The position numbers and the translations under genes are program-made. The notes under the pieces were generated by a model. The model saw only the letters and a program-made list of their open reading frames with translations, was not told the DNA's origin and made no database searches. DNA of 64,000 nt from Histoplasma ohiense (Eukaryota; Ascomycota; Eurotiomycetes; Onygenales; Ajellomycetaceae), in contig JAEVHH010000007.1 of NCBI GenBank assembly GCA_017607445.1, positions 1,240,001 through 1,304,000 of the forward strand, given 5' to 3'. Shown here one piece after another: positions 1 to 8,161 of the stretch (the first letter of the stretch is position 1; each line of letters opens with the position of its first letter).

Positions 1-807
1 TTTAATTTTAATTTTTTTATTTAAATTATCTTTCAATTTATTATTTTAACAATAAATAGTCTATTAACTTTCATTTATTCTATATTTAAAAGTTTAATAT
101 GAAAGTTTTTCAATTGATTATTATCAATTTCAGTCTTATTTTAAATGCAATAGCTCAAGGAACTTTAGTAAGTACAAATAAAAAAGCTTTTGAAAGTTAA
201 TTCAACAATCTTTCTACTACTAAAATAAAATTGCTATAGAAACCACAAATAGCTGCATGGAATACATTATCTCCTATCATCAATGAAATGAAAAGTAAAA
301 TGACAGGATATTTTCACCTTGATAATAACGGGATTTTACGATCATTTGATGAAAATAATCAAGTTATTGATTATAAACGGCTTTCTAAAGAGGATTATAC
401 AAGACTAAGTAAATGGCATTTAAATAAAGATGAGTTGAAGCTATTATCCCGGGAGACAAATTTTGATTCTTCAGTTGATGAAGATGAGATTTGGAATCCA
501 TCTCAAGAGTTGATATCATCTATTGTTACTTTAGAAGAATCGGAATCTTCAAGTGATAATATGAAATTGAAGTCAAAAAATGTTAACATTCTCTCACGTA
601 CCCCAATGTTATTGTGCACAACATACTACTGTCACTCTAATGATGAATGTAAAGAGCAGGACCCTAACTGTGAATATTGTGTAAGAATGTCGGGGCCTCA
701 GCATCGTGGGTTTTGCACTGAATAATAAATTAATAAATTGTTAAAACTAAAATAGTTTCTAACTCACTAAGTTATTCTTTAACTTTTTTATAAAAATTAT
801 ATTATTG
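1..807. other. AT-rich segment at left edge
   Basis: Base composition is visibly AT-dominated here (long A/T runs at 1-100 and 726-807) and again at 1152-1260, in contrast to the balanced composition from about 1370 onward. The segment contains one intron-bearing gene for a secreted protein and ends exactly where a solo LTR begins. AT-rich, retroelement-containing compartments alternating with gene-rich ones are known in several Onygenales. That this is the edge of such a compartment is inference, because only about 0.8 kb is visible. Confidence 0.6.
99..725 (+). CDS. Small secreted cysteine-rich protein (two exons)
   Basis: Exons 99-167 and 240-725 give a 184-residue protein. The 72-bp intron (168-239) has a GTAAGT donor, a TACTAAAA branch-like site and a CTATAG acceptor. 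It removes the two in-frame stops at 198 and 237 and keeps the frame. Residues 1 to about 20 form a typical signal peptide (MKVFQ then a hydrophobic core, ending ILNAIAQ). The middle is acidic and serine-rich without recognisable domains. The C-terminus holds six cysteines spaced C-x4-C-x5-C-x6-C-x2-C-x11-C, suggesting three disulfides. I do not recognise a family. Size, secretion signal, cysteine pattern and position in AT-rich DNA beside a retroelement LTR resemble fungal effector-like proteins, but that role is inference. The upstream promoter lies in the first 98 bases or outside the window. Confidence 0.72.
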
Positions 808-1151
808 TGTGACGGGTTAGCACCCGTTAGTAGTTAACTTACGCAACCAACTCCCCTTCTACACCCGCTCGTTCCCGTCATTGTGACTCCGCGTAGCCCT
901 TAACGTTCTCCCGCCCCACGCTCCGCGCTCACATAGTCTCTAACAATTCTTCCGCGTGGCCCTTAACGTTCTTCCGCTCCGCGCTCCACTGTGGGGCGGC
1001 TCCTGATCTTTCTTCCACCCTGATCTCCCTTCTATAAGAACCCCCTTCGTACAACCTTTCCTTCTGATCTCTTTCCTCTTTCTTTCCTTAATCAATTCGT
1101 AATCTGTATATAGGATAGTGCTAGATCGCTAATCGAAGTACGCCCGTTGCA
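808..1151. mobile_element. Solo LTR of an LTR retrotransposon (344 bp)
   Basis: The element starts TGTGACGGG and ends CCCGTTGCA, imperfect inverted termini with the canonical TG...CA ends of LTRs. It is flanked by a perfect 5-bp direct repeat, TATTG at 803-807 and again at 1152-1156, as expected for an integrase-made target-site duplication. A TATA-like TCTATAAGAA lies near 1031. No gag/pol sequence or second LTR is visible in the flanks, so this is best explained as a solo LTR left by LTR-LTR recombination. The termini resemble fungal Gypsy LTRs, but the superfamily cannot be set without internal domains. Orientation is not determined. Confidence 0.85.
888..987. repeat. Internal direct duplication inside the LTR
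   Basis: Two imperfect copies of a roughly 40-bp block, beginning TCCGCGTAGCCCTTAACGTT at 888 and TCCGCGTGGCCCTTAACGTT at 951, occur in tandem order inside the LTR. Such U3-region duplications are common in LTRs. Nothing shows a function. Confidence 0.7.
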
Positions 1152-1466
1152 TATTGATAGTTATTATTATAAAATTGTATAATGTACAGTACAATTAAAA
1201 GTCTCAAATTTTAACTTATAATTGAAAACTTTAACAAATAAAAAATTCTTTGAAAATTAACTTCATATAATGATGTGACGGTTGGCCTATGGCTAATGTT
1301 TGCATAATGGAGCATTTGATCAGAATACTGCGGATCAGGAATTTATGAGTCAGGTGACGTAAGCCGCCATACAGGCTTGGCAAGGATCTCTGGAAGAAAG
1401 ACGGAGCGTGGATATTACTTGAAGCTGTCAAACCGCACCACCAGCCAAATAGGAGCTTCTGAAGCA
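1152..1466. other. AT-rich spacer with palindrome
   Basis: Low-GC DNA between the LTR target duplication and the kinase gene. It contains one copy of the palindrome TGTACAGTACA at 1183-1193, within a few tens of bases of the LTR. It presumably includes the kinase-gene promoter. No gene seen. Confidence 0.5.
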
Positions 1467-2846
1467 ATGTCTAGCAATTTCATTAGACCGGACACTTGCC
1501 TGAGCTTTTTTCTCGGTGCCAGCACCGCACTCGTCCTCACTTTACCCATTATTTACTTTTTCGGAAGGAATCAATCTCCTCCAACGTCATCCCTTACGCC
1601 CCTCTGTTCTACCGAGCTGGATGATGCTGCACGAAAAGGGGGTTGCGACGAAGATGGAGATGCTCTTTCAGGCTTCATTGCACTGAATGAGTCGGCAACG
1701 ACTGAACTACGTACCAAGTTAAACTGGAATCGATCAGCCGATCTCAGTAAATTCTTTATAAGATGGGGTCGGAAGTACCCATCAGACCGTCGCAAACTGG
1801 AGGAGGTATGTAGTAGGAAGAGCCAAAGCTGTACATAAGGACCTAGGTATTTCATATGTAGGAGGGAACAATGCTAATCTTGCTGTATAGGTCGTGGCAG
1901 CAACACTCCAAATACACGCCAAATTCAAGAGGCTTTCGTAATCCCAGCAGAGATTCCGGTCATTCTTCGGCCCCTTGCGCCTGAAGTCAATACGCTTTTG
2001 CGGAAATATGGTTGTGAGCAGGATTGCTTATCCAGCAGCAACCATGATGATCAACTCGCAGTTCGTTTGGCTCTCTCGCGCGCTTTGCAAAATGGAAAGG
2101 TGCTTTGGGGCCATTTTTCACGGGCTGTCATACAACTTGATGAACGGATTGTTGTCAAGCTTGGGCATAATTTGCTTCTAACTGACGCCGATATTACAGC
2201 CTATATTCAGAGTCTCTCAAAGGATATTCCAGTTCCTCACCCCCTAGGAGCAATTTCTATCGGCAAGACAACCTACATGTTCATGACTTTTATTGAAGGC
2301 TCATCTTTGGATAAGCTCTGGTCTTCCCTCTCTACGGAAGAAAAATTTTCTATCCGAGATCAGTTAGATGTTATCCTAGAGAAACTTAGGATGCTCCCTC
2401 TATCTTCTCATTGCCTTGGTAGTGGTAATCCACCTTACTGCATTGACTGCAGAATGTGGAAGCGGGTAAGTCCACAACAGATTGAGAATGAAGCTCAGTT
2501 CAACGAATTCCTCATCTCAGGTAACCACCCACCTACAATGAGAGCCTATGTTGAGTTTGTGCACTCTATGCTACGCAATGATCACCGAATTGTCATGACA
2601 CATGGTGACTTGCATCCACGGAATATAATGGTTAGCAAGGAGCGAGATCAATCTGTTCGAGTGACCGGGCTTGTTGACTGGGAGCTAGGTGGAGTTTACC
2701 CGGAGTATTGGGAGTTTCTAAAGTCTCTTAATACAATGCTACCTGTACGCAGGGGCGATTGGGTCTTCTTTCTTCCACATAAGGGCATGGGGATGTACTT
2801 TGCTGAGTTTGCTATTGATCAATTCGTTGAGAAACTCGTGTCATAG
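1467..2846 (+). CDS. APH-family (phosphotransferase) kinase with N-terminal membrane segment
   Basis: The first ATG of the open frame is at 1467. A hydrophobic stretch at residues about 11-32 (LSFFLG...LTLPIIYFFG) is a signal anchor or single membrane helix. The catalytic half matches the aminoglycoside-phosphotransferase/choline-kinase-like fold abundant in filamentous fungi: THGDLHPRNI around residues 351-360 (Brenner motif, catalytic Asp) and GLVDWE around 374-379 (metal-binding Asp). The small-molecule substrate is unknown. An intron interrupts the gene, with acceptor TGTATAG at 1890 and a CTAAT branch. The best donor, GTATGT at 1806, does not keep frame with that acceptor. Frame is kept by a weak GTAGTA donor at 1810 (exons 1467-1809 and 1891-2846, 432 aa) or by GTATGT with an acceptor at 1931. 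The splice choice is therefore unresolved and a frameshifted allele is possible. The catalytic exon is intact. Confidence 0.7.
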
Positions 2847-4861
2847 ATAGACCTTTTTGTAACTATGCAAAACTTGCTATTGGACTATCTTGGCACTTAA
2901 CCACATCTTTCCAAAGCTGTTGTCTGACCAATTTATCAAACTGTAGATCGAAAACCTTTTTGAAAACCTTATTCAATTAGAATTATAATTTTAGACAAAG
3001 GTAGCAGGCATTACGCACTCATCACTCATCACCTTCAATCTCAACACCCTGTAATTCAAATTGAACATCCTTAATTTGATGTGGAGTTAGACCCTAGGCT
3101 CGTGGGTTTTGAGCCGAAAGTTTAGAACCACTTTCAATACTGCGTTCAAGCCCTGCTCAGTGTACCCTTGGGTTGGGAATGCAGGTATCTTCTACAAGCC
3201 CAATCTCCTCTTCTACTAGGATTCCATCTATCCAGCTCCTTGTAGGTACAATCTCTTGTCTCTGCTGCACCAAACAGCTTCAATATGGGGAGCCAGTGTG
3301 CACCTATCCCTGCACTTCTCTCTTCTCTCATTAAACTATTTCCATTGTGCTAACTATTTCCATTGTGCTAGGTACATGTACAATGGCACCTGCTTTGCCA
3401 TAAATGCTATCCCTCCCTCGGCATCTTGTTGGCTCTGAAAATCGTAAGTTCCCAAGGAATTCAGGTCGGATTCTCGTCTTTCAGGAGTCGGAAGATCCCG
3501 TCAGCGGTAAGTAGGTTAATCTTCAGTGACGCCACATGGGCAACCCTACAGCACTAGAAAAAGTCGAGCGGTATATTAATCTAGAAATACCAGTGTTGGA
3601 TTCAATATTTCCCTTCCGATGTTGAAGGTTCTACCCACGACGGACTTCTACAGGAAAACTCAGGATCCAGGACATGTACTGTACAACACATACATTATAT
3701 ATCGATGTCATATTGATTTAGTCTTACGGCAGACTGAGGCCACATGTATGTGCTGCCTGCCAGGGCGGTGCAGGTCTTCATCCATTCGCAGATTGTCGTG
3801 GTCTCCCTGCTCACTTTTCTGGAGCTTATGGCAACTACAGATGATGTGGGCGTGGCCATTTGCTGCTTTGTATGAGAGATGGGGAGAATGGAGTGGAAGT
3901 ATTGAAACCCTTCACTTCTGATAACTATGAGAATGCCTCTCAACAGCGAATGAGATGTTCTTTGCAGTTGAATAGTGGCTGCTTCCAGCTGGTTCAACAG
4001 CGGCTGCTTCAGGTTACCGGTTATACATTCTTTTTTCTTCGTGTGGCGGGTATGCAGAGTTTCTTTTTTTCTCCAGTTGTATAAATAGTATGTATGGCAT
4101 CTAGGTATGACGTACACTTCCATGTTGGTGTCTAGAACCAGTGATTGTGCAGTGAGAAATACCAACATGTAATAGATAGCTAGGTAGCTAGGTGTCGGTA
4201 TATATACAAATACGATTCTCGGCCAATATACGGGCTGATAGCTAGGCTAATCCAGTAAGTAGTACAGCATTATTCCATAACAAGAAGCTACAGGGCATTT
4301 TCTATCGTATGAAAATCCTCAGCTCAGGTCTTTTATTCCCTTTTCCAATTTTTTTTTTCTTATTTTTATCTACTTTTCTATTTTCTATTTATGTTTTGTT
4401 GTTTTGATTGTTTTCCTTTTTTTTTTTTTTTTTTTTTTTTTTTTCATTTTCTTCCCGCTTTCTCCCCCCGTTTCAACTATCGTTTTTTCTTTCTTTTTTT
4501 TTATTATTCTATTTTCTTCTTTTTTGGGGGAGTTTCGAATTATCTTCCGTTCTGCATTTCGAAATTTCCTCCCATCTTCATTATGACGCCTATCCCCACG
4601 GCGATCATTTCGAAAAGCCCAAAGACAAAATGACAAAATGAAGAAAACATCTAATTAATACACTGCCGCCCTCAAATGGACTGTCTCTTTGGGTTGGCAA
4701 GGTCCAAAAAAAAGTGATATTAAGAAATGATTAAGGAAACAAATTTCAGATAGGGAAGAAAGGGAAAATGAAGGAGGGGGGGGAAATAAAGGTAAGCAAT
4801 GAAAAAGTGAAGGGAAGATGTATTCTATCCGAAAGATGACAGACAAACGGACTGAGCAGAG
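2847..4861. other. Intergenic, no supported gene
   Basis: About 2 kb between the kinase gene and the convergent helicase gene. It contains the palindrome TGTACTGTACA at 3675-3685, a 28-base T run at 4417-4444, and T-rich and GA-rich low-complexity DNA at 4330-4860 that probably holds helicase 3' sequence. The open frames present are short and lack coding character or splice-joined partners. Confidence 0.5.
4417..4444. repeat. Poly-T tract (28 nt)
   Basis: Uninterrupted run of 28 T between two genes. Its several short phenylalanine-rich open frames are artefacts of the run. It may vary in length between isolates. Confidence 0.95.
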
Positions 4862-7800
4862 TCAGTCATCAAGCGAACCCCGTAGCACCTCCTCGGCCGC
4901 GATTCCCGCCGTCCACATAGCCGCATCATAATCATCAACCGTATTCCATTCCTTACCCAAATAACCCTTCCCTTTCTCTTGTCCGCACCGGCCTTCCTTC
5001 AGATAATGTCTGCCCGTAGAATCACCCGAATTCCCCCCATCAACAGGCCCGCTGACCCCGTCATAACCTTCCTTTGCGCTCTGCGCATAGAGCAAACCCC
5101 GCTCCAAACGGCTCACATACCCCTGAAGCCGTATATCGTCCTCCTCTTCATAATTTTCTGCATGCGCCGCACCACCGTTCCCGTTCCCGTTGCCGCTCCC
5201 GTTGCCGTTCCCATTCTCATTCCCACTCCCACTCCCACTCCCACTCCCACTCCCACCCCGATTGCCATATCCATTCACATTCCCACGCCCCCGCCTCCGA
5301 TGACCAGCCAACCTATCTGCCCACACCCACATCTTCACGCCCGCATCTTCACTACTCTCATTAACATCCCAACACCCATTCCTGGCACAAAAACTAAGAA
5401 AAGCTCGCCACGACTCGTCTTTCGACACGCCAACCAGCACATCCGGATTGCCGATTACGATCAGCCCTTCTTTCGCCCGCGTCATGGCCATGTTGAATCG
5501 GCGTCTTTCGCCAACCAGGCCTAAGCCGAATGACTGGTCCTGCTGAATAAAGCGCATCTCGGCGCGCGTGCGTGTCGTGCAGATTATCAGGAAGCGCGAT
5601 TCAAGGCCCTGGAATGCCTCGACGGGGCCAATGTTGACGGAGTGGAGGTTGTGGTCGCGGAAGAGGCGTCGGAGGTGGGTTACTTGGGTGAGGAAAGGGG
5701 TTATTACCGCAATTTCTTGTTGAGTGATGGGCCGCATTGGGGTTGTTGTGAGAGTTAAAGTGACGGCATTAGAGGGGTAACTTAGGCTGTTGGAGTGATC
5801 GAGGAGGGACTGTACGAAATGTAGTGCTTTGAGGGCCTCGCCCTGGTTGAAAAGGCCGCTACCGGCGGGACTGTGGAGGATTTCTTCTACATCATCGGGG
5901 GAAGTGTTACAGGTGAATAGTATTGGCCACCGATGGGGTGCTTTCCAGACTGGCCAAGATGGAACAGGCCCATCCGGATGTGCTGGAGTAGCTGAGGGGA
6001 TGAGGGTGTCACTGTAAAACAGAACGGATGGCATGGCGAGAATGGATGTATGAGACCGATAATTGCGAGTAAGGTTGGTGAATGCTGGTCGTGGAATCGG
6101 AAGCATTTCTTGCGTTAGCTTTTTATATGGTCCGGCATTACGGCGCGAGAGTGGGTGATCGGCGTAGATGGGAAGAGAAAATAGTCGCTCAAATAAAGAG
6201 ACTGAGAATGCCGTGTTGGTATTCGAAACTCGGGGTCCAAGCTGATGCTCATCTCCTGCCATGATAAATAATGGTAAACTGGACTTTGTGTTTGAGGAGT
6301 CAACGTTCTCCTTGACGCATAATGGCGTTGCAACCACCGACAGCGGGATACAAACCATTGGCTCTGTCGCTTGAGCCGCTTCATCCACGATCAGAGCAGT
6401 CCAGTGAAGCATATCCCGCGGATTGGGTTTTATCCCTGGTGAGATCGAACTAAACATCTCGAATCCCAATTTCATTAGGTCTTGATTAGACAACCGCGCC
6501 CTAACAAGTATATGTGCATCCATGCAGGTCGTCACAACGACTTTGTAGCTCATCATAGTTTTGAACTCCGGCATTGAGAAAAGGTCATTCTCCGAATGTG
6601 TGTAGGGTAACAGCTGGTCAGGAACTTCTGCGAATGTCCTCGACCATCCATTGAGTCTGAACATTTCATGGGGCTGCAGGTGCTTAGCTAGGCGCATGGC
6701 TAGAGTATCGGCCGCTGGATTGGAGGGAGCACAAAGCAAAATATGAGGTTTTATTTTATCGTTTTGATGTAGAAGTTGCAGCGTGCATTCAACCACGGTT
6801 TTCGTTTTGCCCGACCCTGGTACCCCAGATATCAAAAATGGAATAGTACCGTAGTTGCGAGTGATTATAGAGTCGACTGCTTTCATCTGTTGATAATTCA
6901 AGTCTTTATCTGCCCAGTTATGTTCGAAAGCTCCTTTGGGCAGCGTGGTTTGCAAAACTCCATCACTGGGTTCTGGAAAGAGCATATGACGAAGCCAATT
7001 TCGTTTGTTCTCAATGGAGCCGGCAACTTCAGCCTTGACATCCTCATGCTCCCACAGCCTGCCATCTGTGACGTCAACAACAGCTCTCCAGAGCGGCACG
7101 AACAGGTCCGGTTGGACAGTAAATTGGATATTGCAGAGTCGAGATGTCGGGAGAAGATGATCGATCCTGATGATGATTGTTTCCTTTGCCATAGATATCC
7201 CCCATACAACAGCGTGAAGTTGGTGACCCGAAAAGCCAGGCGCAATGGATCCGGTGAGGTTTGTCTTGTTATGGCTCAGCCATTCAGCTCCTTGCTGGGC
7301 AAGTTGGGGGAAAGGGACTATCTGTCGCACGAGCACGGTATCTCCCAGGCCAACTTTTGGTGCGCCATCTTTAAGACCAGGTACATGCAGACTATAAAGA
7401 TTCTGTCTGGCGTCCGTCAAAGTAAGTATGACGTTATAGAGACTGCGTCCTGATAACTCCTGGGAATAGTTCATCCCTTCCAAGAGAAGGCATTCGTCAA
7501 AGTAATAAAGGTAAGATGATGGCGACAGATTTCTGGTGTGACGGGAGATTGACACGGGCACGCTCTTGAGCGTTGGTAAATTTTCAACAGGTAACGGCTC
7601 TAGAAACGAAGTCCCTGAAAACCTCGCAACGTATGACGCAAAATCGATACTCTTCAATTGCGTGCTATATCTATCAACCGCAGGGGATCGGTTAATGGCG
7701 ATGAGATACGCCGGAACATAGCTACGAGCATATACATCTGGCTTCCAAGTGGTTGAGCGACCTGCAGGTTGGTTGGTGCCATTGTAAATAGACCTTTGAC

Positions 7801-8161
7801 TTGGCCATGCCGGGAGTTGTGAGTTGAGAGAGTAGTGGTGTGATTCATCGACAGAGAATGCCTCCCTTCTTCGTTCAAGGTAGTTGAGTTGTTGTCCCTG
7901 GAATCCAGCAGGGGTATTCTGGACCCTTGAACTCAATGCCGGAGCTGTATAACCAGCTGAATAAGTTTGAACAGGGACATCTTGTCGTGGAGAATTACTT
8001 GATGCGGTGGACGGAACCCCATTTGTTTGAGTCCTTGGATGGCTATGTGAAGGCGGGCTTGTTCTCGAAACTCCATTCACACTGTCCACAGAAACTAGTT
8101 GGCCAGAGGGGTCTATGATGGGAATTGCACAGGTTCGAGGACGCGAGAAATGAGAAGCCAT
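4862..8161 (-). CDS. Superfamily 1 RNA helicase, SDE3/MOV10/SAD-3-like
   Basis: A single exon of 1099 residues. The true start is the ATG at 8161 (MASHFSRP); an apparent extension to 8173 lacks an ATG. Helicase motifs appear in order: a Q-like LNYQQMKA near residue 421, Walker A GVPGSGKTKT near 446, the DEAA box LIVDEAAQATEP, AGDEHQLGP (motif III), NYRSH, EAFQGLES (motif V) and NMAMTRAK (motif VI). These place it in the UPF1-like group with C-terminal AAA_11/AAA_12-type domains, closest in pattern to plant SDE3, animal MOV10 and Neurospora SAD-3, helicases acting in RNA silencing or RNP remodelling. The role here is inferred from family. The N-terminal 150 residues are Ser/Pro-rich. The C-terminus carries a Gly/Ser/Asn repeat (SGSG.., NGNG..) encoded by a hexanucleotide-like repeat, probably disordered. 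Upf1 itself is unlikely because no Cys/His-rich zinc domain is seen. Confidence 0.88.
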   Translation of the reverse strand: MASHFSRPRTCAIPIIDPSGQLVSVDSVNGVSRTSPPSHSHPRTQTNGVPSTASSNSPRQDVPVQTYSAGYTAPALSSRVQNTPAGFQGQQLNYLERRREAFSVDESHHYSLNSQLPAWPSQRSIYNGTNQPAGRSTTWKPDVYARSYVPAYLIAINRSPAVDRYSTQLKSIDFASYVARFSGTSFLEPLPVENLPTLKSVPVSISRHTRNLSPSSYLYYFDECLLLEGMNYSQELSGRSLYNVILTLTDARQNLYSLHVPGLKDGAPKVGLGDTVLVRQIVPFPQLAQQGAEWLSHNKTNLTGSIAPGFSGHQLHAVVWGISMAKETIIIRIDHLLPTSRLCNIQFTVQPDLFVPLWRAVVDVTDGRLWEHEDVKAEVAGSIENKRNWLRHMLFPEPSDGVLQTTLPKGAFEHNWADKDLNYQQMKAVDSIITRNYGTIPFLISGVPGSGKTKTVVECTLQLLHQNDKIKPHILLCAPSNPAADTLAMRLAKHLQPHEMFRLNGWSRTFAEVPDQLLPYTHSENDLFSMPEFKTMMSYKVVVTTCMDAHILVRARLSNQDLMKLGFEMFSSISPGIKPNPRDMLHWTALIVDEAAQATEPMVCIPLSVVATPLCVKENVDSSNTKSSLPLFIMAGDEHQLGPRVSNTNTAFSVSLFERLFSLPIYADHPLSRRNAGPYKKLTQEMLPIPRPAFTNLTRNYRSHTSILAMPSVLFYSDTLIPSATPAHPDGPVPSWPVWKAPHRWPILFTCNTSPDDVEEILHSPAGSGLFNQGEALKALHFVQSLLDHSNSLSYPSNAVTLTLTTTPMRPITQQEIAVITPFLTQVTHLRRLFRDHNLHSVNIGPVEAFQGLESRFLIICTTRTRAEMRFIQQDQSFGLGLVGERRRFNMAMTRAKEGLIVIGNPDVLVGVSKDESWRAFLSFCARNGCWDVNESSEDAGVKMWVWADRLAGHRRRGRGNVNGYGNRGGSGSGSGSGSGNENGNGNGSGNGNGNGGAAHAENYEEEDDIRLQGYVSRLERGLLYAQSAKEGYDGVSGPVDGGNSGDSTGRHYLKEGRCGQEKGKGYLGKEWNTVDDYDAAMWTAGIAAEEVLRGSLDD
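5167..5262. repeat. In-frame CTCCCA/CCGTTC-type coding repeat
   Basis: Degenerate six-base repeats (CCGTTC, CTCCCA on the plus strand) inside the helicase reading frame, translated on the minus strand as alternating Gly-Ser and Gly-Asn. Because the unit is six bases, length changes would keep the frame. Confidence 0.85.

Noticed and set aside
198..239. Two in-frame stops suggesting a RIP-mutated pseudogene
   Set aside because: A 72-bp intron with canonical donor, branch and acceptor removes both and keeps frame, so decay is not needed to explain them.
3090..3200. tRNA-like GTTCAAGC box near 3145
   Set aside because: No cloverleaf could be folded around it.
4391..4641. Several overlapping Phe- or Lys-rich open frames
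   Set aside because: They arise from a 28-base T run and surrounding T-rich DNA; no coding character.
4979..5524. 181-codon plus-strand open frame
   Set aside because: Antisense shadow of the helicase coding repeat.
6776..7453. 225-codon plus-strand open frame
   Set aside because: Antisense to conserved helicase motifs in the minus-strand gene.
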